From positions 1-5,610 of the forward strand of contig CAJOOV010000244.1 of NCBI GenBank assembly GCA_905236265.1: a stretch of 5,610 nucleotides of DNA, given 5' to 3'. Every line of letters starts with the position of its first letter. Position 1 is the stretch's first letter. The DNA comes from an uncultured Oscillospiraceae bacterium (GTDB lineage: Bacteria; Bacillota; Clostridia; Oscillospirales; Oscillospiraceae). Both the position numbers and the translations under genes were made by a program. Below are positions 1-5,204 of this stretch, piece by piece. Under the pieces are notes generated by a model, which searched no databases, was not told where the DNA came from, and saw only the letters and a program-made list of their open reading frames with translations.

Positions 1-17
1 CTGACCGGCGTTGTCAT
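1..17 (-). CDS. Possible 5' end of a gene leaving the window
   Basis: An ATG (complement of 15-17) opens a minus-strand frame reading M-T-T-P-V before the window ends. It lies 21 bases downstream of the stop of the second micropeptide, so it could be the next gene of the same transcript. No convincing Shine-Dalgarno sequence precedes it; the upstream bases read like ACAGAATAA. Only five codons are visible, so nothing can be said about the product, and the start may be wrong. Confidence 0.2.
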
Positions 18-38
18 TTATTCTGTTTTGCGGCGTGC

Positions 39-125
39 TCAGCGGTCGAAGGGACCATAGACCATAGCCACATACTCCTCGTAGTTCTCCACGAGCTTGC
101 GAGCCAGCTTCTTCATAGCGCTCAT
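39..125 (-). CDS. 28-aa micropeptide with YVAMVYGPFDR C-terminus (copy 1, downstream)
   Basis: A 28-residue ORF begins MSAMKKLARK and ends YVAMVYGPFDR. It has a cationic N-terminal half (K5, K6, R9, K10), an acidic, tyrosine-rich middle (E13, Y15, E16, E17, Y18) and a hydrophobic-aromatic tail. The N-terminal two thirds could form an amphipathic helix; the G-P at 24-25 would break it before the last three residues. There is no cysteine, no signal peptide and no double-glycine cleavage site. A strong ribosome binding site (AGAGGTG, complement of about 133-140) lies 8 bases before the ATG. The gene immediately upstream on the same strand is a paralogue of the same length, identical at 17 of 28 positions including the last 11. 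The shared block differs at only three codons (Ala, Tyr, Gly), all synonymous, which supports selection on the peptide itself. I do not recognise the family. It could be a signalling, membrane-active or regulatory peptide, or a modified-peptide precursor. The coding call is fairly secure; the function is unknown. Confidence 0.78.
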   Translation of the reverse strand: MSAMKKLARKLVENYEEYVAMVYGPFDR

Positions 126-144
126 TGTGCTTTCACCTCTTTCG

Positions 145-157
145 CCCCACAGCGGGG
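145..157 (-). other. Small hairpin upstream of the copy 1 ribosome binding site
   Basis: CCCC and GGGG flank a five-base loop between the two micropeptide genes. It ends only a few bases before the AGAGGTG site of copy 1, so it could influence translation of that copy or protect the message end. The stem has only four base pairs, so this is suggestive only. Confidence 0.25.
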
Positions 158-172
158 AAATCTGTATCAAAA

Positions 173-185
173 ACCGCTCAGCGGT
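173..185 (-). terminator. Possible weak terminator/attenuator at the stop of copy 2
   Basis: ACCGCT-C-AGCGGT is a perfect palindrome overlapping the stop codon of the upstream micropeptide. On the minus strand it is followed directly by five T residues (GCGGTTTTTG). The stem can only be four or five base pairs once a loop is allowed, so it would be a weak terminator and might set the ratio of the two peptides. The stop region of copy 1 starts with the same bases (GACCGCTGAGC) but lacks the second arm and the T run. Confidence 0.3.
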
Positions 186-264
186 CGAAGGGTCCGTAGA
201 CCATGGCCACATAATCCAGATAACTCTGGCCCAGAGCCTTCATCAGCTTTTGCATGTGACGCAT
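178..264 (-). CDS. 28-aa micropeptide with YVAMVYGPFDR C-terminus (copy 2, upstream)
   Basis: This is a 28-residue ORF beginning MRHMQKLMKA and ending YVAMVYGPFDR. An in-frame ATG two codons earlier (268-270) would give 30 residues. That ATG sits almost on top of the AGAGGTG ribosome binding site (complement of about 272-278), whereas the ATG at 262-264 has a 7-base spacer and gives exactly the length and alignment of the neighbouring copy, so the shorter form is preferred. Shared positions with copy 1 are M1, M4, K6, L7, L11, Y15 and 18-28. The variable N-terminal half keeps a basic, hydrophobic character (R2, H3, K6, K9), which suggests an amphipathic helix followed by a fixed recognition tail. 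It is first in the transcript, followed 52 bases later by copy 1, and faces away from the Crp/Fnr-type gene. Function is unknown and the family is not recognised. Confidence 0.78.
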   Translation of the reverse strand: MRHMQKLMKALGQSYLDYVAMVYGPFDR

Positions 265-283
265 TTTCATTCACCTCTTTCAT

Positions 284-474
284 GACTCGTCCGGGGGGCT
301 TTCCCCTGAACGCAAGGCTATCTTACCCCTTTTCCGGCGCTTTGAATGTGCCCTGCGGCGCAATCCGGCGGCAGAATATCCGGGAAAAACCGTTTCGTTT
401 TTGGGCAGTTTGCTCCTTGTAGGCGGTTTTTATTTGTGGCAAAATAACACGATTACCTGATGGGAGGTATTTCA
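284..474. promoter_or_regulatory. Divergent intergenic region, micropeptides / Crp-Fnr regulator
   Basis: About 190 bases with no supportable gene lie between the upstream micropeptide and the regulator, and must hold both promoters. For the regulator, a weak plus-strand pair is TTGTAG (417-422) and CAAAAT (440-445) with a 17-base spacer. For the micropeptides, a minus-strand -10-like TAAGAT (complement of 320-325) is visible without a good -35. A GGGG-CTTT-CCCC hairpin (295-306) lies in the presumed micropeptide leader. No known riboswitch is recognisable. Individual promoter calls are weak; the divergent arrangement itself is plain. Confidence 0.5.
430..447. promoter_or_regulatory. Candidate operator: inverted repeat TTATTT-N6-AAATAA
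   Basis: A perfect six-base inverted repeat (TTATTT, 430-435; AAATAA, 442-447) with a six-base spacer sits about 28 bases before the TTG start of the Crp/Fnr-type gene, overlapping its best -10 candidate. The 18-bp two-fold symmetric architecture fits a dimeric Crp/Fnr-family regulator, and the position would suit autorepression. It does not match the classical CRP (TGTGA-N6-TCACA) or FNR (TTGAT-N4-ATCAA) consensus. AT-rich palindromes also arise by chance. Confidence 0.3.
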
Positions 475-1104
475 TTGAAACAGATTCAGGACGCCGCTCT
501 GGTGGAGCAGATGGTGGAGCAATACCACATCCGCACCTTTTTCGACACCCCTCAGCTTGTCTTTTGCGCCTTCTCCTGGCAAAAGGGAGAGGTGGTCTGC
601 TCTCCCCTGAACCCGCCGGAGTATCTGCTGTTTCTGGTGCAGGGCAGCATTCGCATCTATGACCTGCACCCCGACGGCACCACCCTCCCGGTGGGCGCTA
701 TTTCCGGCTTCTCCCTGCTGGGGGATGTGGAATACGTCACCAACGCCAGAACCCGGTATTATCTGGAGGCGGAGGAGGACTGCGTGTGCGTGGCGCTGCC
801 GCTGGCGCCCTACCGGGAGGCGCTGGAAAAGGACGTGACCTTTCTCCACTGCCTGCTGGAAATCATGGCGGATAAATTCACCGACAGCACGGAGCTGTCC
901 TTTGCCGCCGGGGATTTGGAGTCCCGCCTGCTGACCTACCTCCGGGAGGAGGCGCCGGAGCACCGGATGGAGGGGGTGGAGCGGGCGCTCTGCCTGCTTC
1001 GGTGCAGCCGCCGCCAGCTTCAGCGGGTGTTGAGCCGTTTGTGCCAGCAGGGCAGGGTGATCCACCTTGGCAAGGGGCGCTATCAGCTCAATATGGATAC
1101 CTGA
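475..1104 (+). CDS. Crp/Fnr-family transcriptional regulator
   Basis: A 209-residue DNA-binding regulator, close to the usual Crp/Fnr length. An N-terminal cyclic-nucleotide-binding-like beta-roll spans about residues 28-112 (recognisable run: EYLLFLVQGSIRIYDLHPDG, then GFSLLGDVEYV). A dimerisation helix follows at about 113-140. A C-terminal winged helix-turn-helix spans about 145-205, with the recognition segment near CSRRQLQRVLSRL and a wing ending GKGRYQL. The canonical cAMP-binding GE...R pattern is not intact (GDVE instead), and the N-terminal cysteine cluster of iron-sulfur FNR is absent, so the effector is unknown; YeiL-like regulators have a similar LGDVE motif. I chose TTG at 475 because GGGAGGT (462-468) ends six bases before it. 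The in-frame ATG at 460 overlaps that site and would add five residues. It is transcribed away from the micropeptide pair, so control of those genes or of itself is the natural hypothesis. Family confidence is high; the regulon is unknown. Confidence 0.88.
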   Translation: MKQIQDAALVEQMVEQYHIRTFFDTPQLVFCAFSWQKGEVVCSPLNPPEYLLFLVQGSIRIYDLHPDGTTLPVGAISGFSLLGDVEYVTNARTRYYLEAEEDCVCVALPLAPYREALEKDVTFLHCLLEIMADKFTDSTELSFAAGDLESRLLTYLREEAPEHRMEGVERALCLLRCSRRQLQRVLSRLCQQGRVIHLGKGRYQLNMDT

Positions 1105-1141
1105 GTGCCCACTGCCCTCAATGATTCCCGCAAAGCATGAA

Positions 1142-1169
1142 AAGACCGACCCTCTTCAGGGTCGGTCTT
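1142..1169. terminator. Bidirectional intrinsic terminator between the regulator and purA
   Basis: A perfect 12-bp stem (AAGACCGACCCT / AGGGTCGGTCTT) with a CTTC loop lies 37 bases after the regulator stop and 23 bases from the purA stop. On the minus strand the stem runs into TTTTC, and on the plus strand the end reads TCTTCCGTTT. The convergent position and symmetric stem fit a terminator shared by both genes, stronger for purA because of its better T run. Confidence 0.85.
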
Positions 1170-1192
1170 CCGTTTCAGTTCCGTTTTTCCCC

Positions 1193-2485
1193 TTACAGCC
1201 TGCTGGTGCGGTAGGTCATCTCGTGGCGCTTCGGTCCGGTGGATACCATGGTGATAGGCGCCTGAATCCGCTGCTCCAGAAAATCCACATAAGCCTTTGC
1301 GTTTTCCGGCAGCTTTTCATACTCCGTAATGCCCCGGATGTCGCACTTCCAGCCGGGCAGGGTGGTGAACACCGGCTTTGCCCGCTCCAGACGGCCGGGG
1401 GTGGGGAAGCGGTCTGTCACCTCTCCGTCAATCTCGTAGCCGGTGACAACGCGAATCTCGTCCAGATAGCCCAGCACGTCCAGACAGGTCAGGGCAACCT
1501 GCGTGGCGCCCTGCACCATGCAGCCGTATCTGGTGGCAACCGTATCGAACCAGCCCACCCGGCGGGGTCTCCCCGTGGTTGCGCCGAACTCGCCCTTGTC
1601 GCCGCCCCGTCTGCGCAGCTCGTCCCCGGCCTCGCCCAGAAGCTCAGAGACAAAGGGCTCCGTAGGAGCGCCCACACAGGAGGAATATGCCTTGGTCACG
1701 GCAATCACATCCTCCATGGCGGTGGGGGGAACGCAGGCGCCCACCGTGCCGAACCCCGCCAGCGTGTGGGAGGAGGTGGTCATGGGATAGATGCCCAGAT
1801 CGGGATCCTTCATGGAGCCAAGCTGTCCCTCCAGCAGCACGGTCTTGCCCTGCCTCAGCGCCTCATGGACAAAGGTGGCGGCGTCGCCCACATAGGGGCG
1901 GATCAGCTCCCGGTACTCCATCAGCTCGTCATACAGCGCCTGAGCGTCCAGCTCCGGCTTGTGGTACAGGTGGCGGAACATGATGTTCTTCCGCTCCACG
2001 GCGGCATTCAGCCGCTCCCGAAGGCGGCTCTCCTCAAACAGGTCACACACCTGAATCCCGGTTTTGGCGTATTTATCCGAGTAAAAGGGGGCAATGCCGG
2101 ACTTTGTGGAGCTAAAGGCACGCCCTGCCAGCCGCTCCTCCTCATAGGTATCCTGCAGAACATGGTAGGGCATGAGCATCTGCGCCCGCTCGGAGACAAT
2201 CAACCTCGGCGCAGGCACGCCCTGCGCCGTGATGTCATTCAGCTCTGCCACCAGCTTTTTGATGTCCAGCGCCACGCCGTTGCCGATCACGTTGGTCACA
2301 TGGGGATAGAAGGTGCCGGAGGGCAGAATATGCAGCGCAAATCTGCCATAGTCATTGATGATGGTGTGTCCGGCATTGGCACCGCCCTGAAAGCGGATCA
2401 CCACATCGGAGCGCTCCGCCAGCAAGTCCGTGATCTTGCCTTTTCCCTCGTCGCCCCAGTTTGCACCTACGATCGCTTTTACCAT
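1193..2485 (-). CDS. purA: Adenylosuccinate synthetase (clostridial-type)
   Basis: A 430-residue cytoplasmic enzyme joining IMP and aspartate, driven by GTP, to form adenylosuccinate, the committed step from IMP to AMP. The N-terminus carries the P-loop-like NWGDEGKGK (9-17) with the catalytic Asp and Lys, then GGANAGHT (34-41) with the catalytic His. Later come STKSGIAPFYSDKYAK (126-141), LEGQLG (218-223), the YPMTTSS IMP/Mg region (233-239), GATTGRPRRVGWFD (301-314), which contributes to IMP and GTP binding, LDVLGYLDEI (335-344) and PITMVSTGP (410-418). Length is normal for the family. Compared with the E. coli-type enzyme, TTGRGIGPAYEDKVAR is replaced by STKSGIAPFYSDKYAK and EGAQG by EGQLG; I recognise these features as typical of a clostridial clade. 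I chose the ATG at 2485 because it puts the P-loop at the usual distance from the N-terminus. A GGAGGAG site (complement of 2498-2504) precedes it with a rather long 12-base spacer. The hypothetical gene 56 bases upstream may be co-transcribed. Confidence 0.97.
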   Translation of the reverse strand: MVKAIVGANWGDEGKGKITDLLAERSDVVIRFQGGANAGHTIINDYGRFALHILPSGTFYPHVTNVIGNGVALDIKKLVAELNDITAQGVPAPRLIVSERAQMLMPYHVLQDTYEEERLAGRAFSSTKSGIAPFYSDKYAKTGIQVCDLFEESRLRERLNAAVERKNIMFRHLYHKPELDAQALYDELMEYRELIRPYVGDAATFVHEALRQGKTVLLEGQLGSMKDPDLGIYPMTTSSHTLAGFGTVGACVPPTAMEDVIAVTKAYSSCVGAPTEPFVSELLGEAGDELRRRGGDKGEFGATTGRPRRVGWFDTVATRYGCMVQGATQVALTCLDVLGYLDEIRVVTGYEIDGEVTDRFPTPGRLERAKPVFTTLPGWKCDIRGITEYEKLPENAKAYVDFLEQRIQAPITMVSTGPKRHEMTYRTSRL

Positions 2486-2540
2486 AATAGAATAGCTCTC
2501 CTCCGTGCGCAAAATTATTCCAGACACGCACGCAACGCCT

Positions 2541-2569
2541 ATTATACTTGCTTCTCCGCCAATCCGCAA
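2541..2569 (-). promoter_or_regulatory. Candidate purA promoter overlapping the upstream stop codon
   Basis: On the minus strand a perfect TATAAT (complement of 2541-2546) is preceded, after a 17-base spacer, by TTGCGG (complement of 2564-2569; three of six to consensus). The TAA stop of the upstream gene lies inside the TATAAT. Transcription would start near 2534, giving a leader of about 50 bases. That is too short for a purine riboswitch, and none is recognisable. The -10 and its spacing are good; the -35 is weak. Confidence 0.5.
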
Positions 2570-3105
2570 GACTCCGGCTCAAGTCTTTTCCCGTTTTTGC
2601 CGTTTTTCCTCCCGCACTTCACCGGGCAGAGCCGCCCGTCCGGCTCCACCACACACACGCCCTCCTGCGTCAGCGCCAGAGGCTTTCCCATATACCGCAC
2701 CCTGCCCCACAGGGGCAGCAGCGCCCTGCAGGCCGCAGGCGTTCCGTCCCCCAGTCTCCAAAGCTCCGGGAAATACCGGCTGCCTCCCGGCGTTTTCACA
2801 GCAATCATCAGAGAGAGCCATTCCCCGTCCCGGTACAGCGTCCGGCTCTCCACCCTCACCTGACGGCACACAATCGGCCTTGATGCCGCCAGCGCCTGCT
2901 CCGCCTGCTGGCAGCACCGCTTATGGCACTGCTCCAGCCACTGCACCAGCAGCCTCTCCCAGTGCCGCCAGAAGCGCTCCATCCTGCGCCCTGCGGCGGT
3001 ATCCCCCGCAAACGCAGGCAGAACGCATTCCCCATGCAGCACCGGCAGCCCTTCCCATGTCCAATCCCGCTCCCATCGCACCGTATTCTCCAAAACCGCT
3101 TCCAC
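2542..3105 (-). CDS. Hypothetical protein, 187 aa
   Basis: The family is not recognised. The predicted start is GTG (complement of 3103-3105), because AAGGAGG in GGAAGGAGGGG ends seven bases before it. In-frame codons farther upstream run through the promoter region and are unlikely to be translated. The product is soluble-looking, with no signal peptide or membrane segment. It is rich in Trp and Arg: an N-terminal part (WERDWTWEGLPVLHGECVLP), a helical stretch with repeated aromatic, basic and cysteine residues (about residues 40-75, including HKRCCQQAEQAL), then a beta-rich part (VRVESRTLYRDGEWLSLMIA) and a lysine/glycine-rich tail near CGRKNGKNGK. The 'SRTLYRDGEWLSL...PELWRLGDGTP' section faintly recalls DUF3298/RsiV-like folds in which strands precede an 'F/W-L-x-DG' turn, but this is a weak impression. 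It lies 56 bases upstream of purA on the same strand and is divergent from the TrpR-like gene. Confidence 0.72.
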   Translation of the reverse strand: MEAVLENTVRWERDWTWEGLPVLHGECVLPAFAGDTAAGRRMERFWRHWERLLVQWLEQCHKRCCQQAEQALAASRPIVCRQVRVESRTLYRDGEWLSLMIAVKTPGGSRYFPELWRLGDGTPAACRALLPLWGRVRYMGKPLALTQEGVCVVEPDGRLCPVKCGRKNGKNGKRLEPESCGLAEKQV

Positions 3106-3127
3106 TTCCGCCCCTCCTTCCTTACAA

Positions 3128-3157
3128 ATTATGAAAGAATCGAAAAAAATGTGTCTC
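3128..3157 (-). promoter_or_regulatory. Candidate promoter of the hypothetical gene
   Basis: On the minus strand CATAAT (complement of 3128-3133, five of six to consensus) follows GAGACA (complement of 3152-3157, four of six) with an 18-base spacer. It lies about 22 bases from the GTG start in an AT-rich stretch of otherwise GC-rich DNA, and may also serve purA by read-through. Confidence 0.45.
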
Positions 3158-3162
3158 AGGTG

Positions 3163-3191
3163 TTTACTTTCACGCTTTAGAATAGTAAAAT
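3163..3191 (+). promoter_or_regulatory. Candidate promoter of the TrpR-like / methyltransferase / hslO operon
   Basis: TTTACT (3163-3168, four of six) and TAAAAT (3186-3191, five of six) are separated by exactly 17 bases, about 42 bases before the ATG of the TrpR-like gene. It lies almost back to back with the opposite promoter, so a regulator bound here could affect both directions. Confidence 0.6.
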
Positions 3192-3192
3192 G

Positions 3193-3212
3193 ACAGCGTA
3201 TCAAAATGCTGT
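3193..3212. promoter_or_regulatory. Candidate operator or leader hairpin ACAGC-N10-GCTGT
   Basis: Perfect five-base inverted repeats flank a ten-base AT-rich spacer just after the -10 box, around the expected transcription start. Its two-fold symmetry and position would suit autorepression by the TrpR-like product, as TrpR represses its own gene in enteric bacteria. No sequence match to a known TrpR operator is claimed, and the arms are short. Confidence 0.25.
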
Positions 3213-3232
3213 AAGGCAGGAGGACAATACGC

Positions 3233-3532
3233 ATGTCAAAGGTTATGGGAAAGCAGCCCAGCATGGCGCTGTATGAGACAATCTTAAAGCTGAAGGATCT
3301 GGACGAGTGCTACCGCTTCTTTGAGGATCTCTGCACCGTCTCCGAGCTTCGTGCCATGGAGCAGCGGTTTGATGTGGCAGTGCTGCTGGAAAAGGGCATG
3401 ATTTATAACGATATTCTGGAAAAGACCGGGGCATCCAGCGCCACCATCAGCCGGGTGAACCGCTCGCTGAACTACGGCGGCGTGGGCGGCTATAAGCAGG
3501 TGTTCGCCCGGGGCCTGCCCGGCGACGAATGA
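3233..3532 (+). CDS. YerC/YecD-family TrpR-like DNA-binding protein
   Basis: A 99-residue cytoplasmic protein of the TrpR-like helix-turn-helix superfamily, in the group known from Bacillus as YerC/YecD. The N-terminal helices (about 12-35) lead into ELRAMEQRFDVAVLLEKGM (38-56), which matches the conserved region before the HTH. The HTH follows at about 57-80 (YNDILEKTGASSATISRVNR, then SLNYG). Length is normal for the family. The physiological ligand and targets are not established for this group, so tryptophan control should not be assumed. The ATG at 3233 has an AGGAGGA site (3218-3224) at an eight-base spacer. Its stop overlaps the methyltransferase start by four bases (ATGA), so the two are translationally coupled and probably in one transcript. 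Confidence 0.92.
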   Translation: MSKVMGKQPSMALYETILKLKDLDECYRFFEDLCTVSELRAMEQRFDVAVLLEKGMIYNDILEKTGASSATISRVNRSLNYGGVGGYKQVFARGLPGDE

Positions 3533-4284
3533 GCGCCTATCAGTCCCTTGCCCGATCCTACGACCGCCTGACCCAGGATGTGGACTACCGCCGCTGGCTG
3601 GACTGGTATCTGCGCTGGTTCCGGGGGGAAACGCCCCCGGTCTCCTCGGTAGTGGATCTGGGCTGCGGCACCGGCACGCTGACCTGTCTCCTCGCTCAGG
3701 CGGGCTATGCCGTCACAGGCGTGGATCTCTCTGAGGATATGCTGACGCAGGCCATGGACAAGGCGCTGGCACTGCCTGAGCAGCAGCGCCCCCTGCTGGT
3801 CTGCCAGAGTATGGACGCCCTGCGCCTCCCCTGTCAGGCGGATGCCGTGGTCTGTTCTCTGGACTGCCTGAACTACCTCACCCGCCGCACCGCCCTGCGC
3901 CGCACCCTGCGGGGGGTCTGTAATGCCCTGCGCCCCGGCGGGCTGTTCCTCTTTGATGTCATCCCCCTCTGGGAGCTGGAGCGCCGGGACGGGGAGGTAT
4001 TTGTGGACGAGGACGAGGAGACGCTGTGCCTCTGGCGGGCGGATTGGAACCGGCGCAGGCAGGTGCTCACCTACGGTATGGATCTCTTCTCCACCGGGGA
4101 CGGCGTTCACTGGAGCCGCTCTCAGGAGGAGCATCAGGAGCGGGGCTGGGCGCTGGAGGAGCTGGAGGCTCTGCTGGCGGAGTGCGGCTTTGCCCTTTGC
4201 GCCCTCAGGGGGGAGAATCTGCGAAGCACGCCCGGCAATTCGGACAGCCGTGTGTTTTTTGTCTGCAGAAAGTCCAATGAATAG
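3529..4284 (+). CDS. Class I SAM-dependent methyltransferase (YqeM-like)
   Basis: A 251-residue cytoplasmic Rossmann-fold methyltransferase. The N-terminal YQSLARSYDRLTQDVDYRRW (4-23) resembles the lid helix region of YqeM-type enzymes. Motif I is VVDLGCGTGTL (41-51), the SAM-binding glycine loop. The acidic residue after strand 2 is in VTGVDLSEDML (62-72, D66), expected to bind the SAM ribose. Motif II lies in ADAVVCSLDCLNYL (104-117), and motif III in ALRPGGLFLFDV (133-144). The C-terminal part from about 150 (WELERRDGEVFVDEDEET...) is the usual small beta insert, with a last strand FFVCRK. The substrate cannot be read from the sequence; small-molecule, tRNA or protein targets remain possible. 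It starts at the ATG of the ATGA overlap with the TrpR-like gene, with no ribosome binding site of its own, which indicates coupled translation. hslO begins 14 bases after its stop. Confidence 0.93.
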   Translation: MSAYQSLARSYDRLTQDVDYRRWLDWYLRWFRGETPPVSSVVDLGCGTGTLTCLLAQAGYAVTGVDLSEDMLTQAMDKALALPEQQRPLLVCQSMDALRLPCQADAVVCSLDCLNYLTRRTALRRTLRGVCNALRPGGLFLFDVIPLWELERRDGEVFVDEDEETLCLWRADWNRRRQVLTYGMDLFSTGDGVHWSRSQEEHQERGWALEELEALLAECGFALCALRGENLRSTPGNSDSRVFFVCRKSNE

Positions 4285-4298
4285 GAGTATGAAGCATC

Positions 4299-5204
4299 AT
4301 GTCAGATAAAATCATCCGGGCCATCACCTCCGACGGGGCGGTGATGGCTGCTGCCATCTCCGCAAAGGAGCTGGTGGAGCATGCCCGTCAGATTCACCAG
4401 ACCCTTCCCGTGGCCACCGCCGCTCTGGGGCGCAGCCTGATGGCGGCCTCCCTCATGGGCAACCAGCTCAAGGGCGAGGGGGACACGGTGAGCCTTCAAA
4501 TCAAGGGCGGCGGCCCTCTGGGGGCGATTACCTGCGTCTCCGACTCCGCCGGAAATGTGCGCGGCTGCGTGGACAACCCCCACATCTCCCTGATGGAGCA
4601 ATATCCCGGCAAGCTGGATGTGGGCTGGGCCGTGGGCACTGACGGAACCCTCACCGTCATCAAGGATCTGGGGCTGAAGGAGCCCTATATCGGCTCCGTC
4701 CCTCTGGTCAGCGGAGAGATTGCCGAGGATGTCACCAGCTACTTTGCCGTCAGCGAGCAGTTTCCCACCGCCTGCGCTCTGGGCGTGCTCATTGAGCGGG
4801 ATCAGAGCGTCTCCGCCGCCGGGGGCTATCTGATCCAGCTCCTCCCCGGCGCTGACGACGGAACCATTGACAAGGTGGAGGCGGGAGTGCGTGCCTTTGG
4901 CAGCGTCACCCCCCACCTGCAGTCCGGCATGACGGCGCAGGAGATGATCTCCGCCATTCTCAGCGATTTTGAGGTGGAGTTTTTGGACGAGTCCCCGGTG
5001 GAGTACCGCTGCACCTGTTCCAGAGAGCGCTATGCTGCCGCCCTGCTCAGCCTTGCCGCTGACGATCTCACGGAGCTTGCCGCCAACCCGGAGGGCATTG
5101 AGATGAAGTGCCACTTCTGCGGCAAAACCTACCGTTTTTCTGACCGGGAGCTGGGCACCATCCTGAAGGAGAAGCAGCGCCAGAGTCCCCGCCGCCCCTC
5201 GTGA
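4299..5204 (+). CDS. hslO: Redox-regulated chaperone Hsp33
   Basis: A 301-residue cytoplasmic holdase, normal length for the family, that is switched on by oxidative unfolding. The N-terminal domain (about 1-180) has the typical DKIIRAITSDG start, AALGRSLMAASLMG (41-54), and glycine-rich GGGPLGAI (70-77), NVRGCVDNP (86-94) and GTDGTLTVIKDLGL (113-126) segments. A linker region follows, then the zinc-binding redox switch: C238 and C240 (CTC) and C271 and C274 (CHFC). All four cysteines are present, so the switch should be functional. The ATG at 4299 is preceded by TAGGAG (4282-4287) at an 11-base spacer. A nearby ATG at 4289 is out of frame and reads only a few codons. It is the last gene of the presumed TrpR-like/methyltransferase/hslO operon. 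Confidence 0.97.
   Translation: MSDKIIRAITSDGAVMAAAISAKELVEHARQIHQTLPVATAALGRSLMAASLMGNQLKGEGDTVSLQIKGGGPLGAITCVSDSAGNVRGCVDNPHISLMEQYPGKLDVGWAVGTDGTLTVIKDLGLKEPYIGSVPLVSGEIAEDVTSYFAVSEQFPTACALGVLIERDQSVSAAGGYLIQLLPGADDGTIDKVEAGVRAFGSVTPHLQSGMTAQEMISAILSDFEVEFLDESPVEYRCTCSRERYAAALLSLAADDLTELAANPEGIEMKCHFCGKTYRFSDRELGTILKEKQRQSPRRPS

Noticed and set aside
39..264. Micropeptides as agr-type, double-glycine or lanthipeptide precursors
   Set aside because: They have no cysteine, no GG or GA cleavage site and no AgrD-like tail, and no modifying enzyme is visible in the window.
97..285. A 62-residue plus-strand frame over the micropeptides
   Set aside because: It has no ribosome binding site, while the minus strand has two paralogous ORFs with good sites and synonymous divergence.
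460..474. ATG at 460 as start of the Crp/Fnr-type gene
   Set aside because: This ATG directly abuts the GGGAGGT ribosome binding site, which is correctly spaced for the TTG at 475.
472..1065. A 197-residue minus-strand frame opposite the Crp/Fnr-type gene
   Set aside because: It is the shadow of a clear regulator gene, with no ribosome binding site and low-complexity His/Gln/Leu-rich sequence.
2486..2541. Purine riboswitch or PurR-box in the purA leader
   Set aside because: The 56-base gap is too short for a purine aptamer and no PurR-box-like sequence is visible.
1067..2863. A 598-residue plus-strand open frame across the purA region
   Set aside because: It is antisense to purA, whose motifs are unmistakable, and its translation shows no domain and a composition typical of a reverse-strand shadow in GC-rich DNA.
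4302..5114. A 270-residue minus-strand frame opposite hslO
   Set aside because: It is antisense to a fully conserved Hsp33 and its Gly/His/Ala-rich translation has no recognisable domain.
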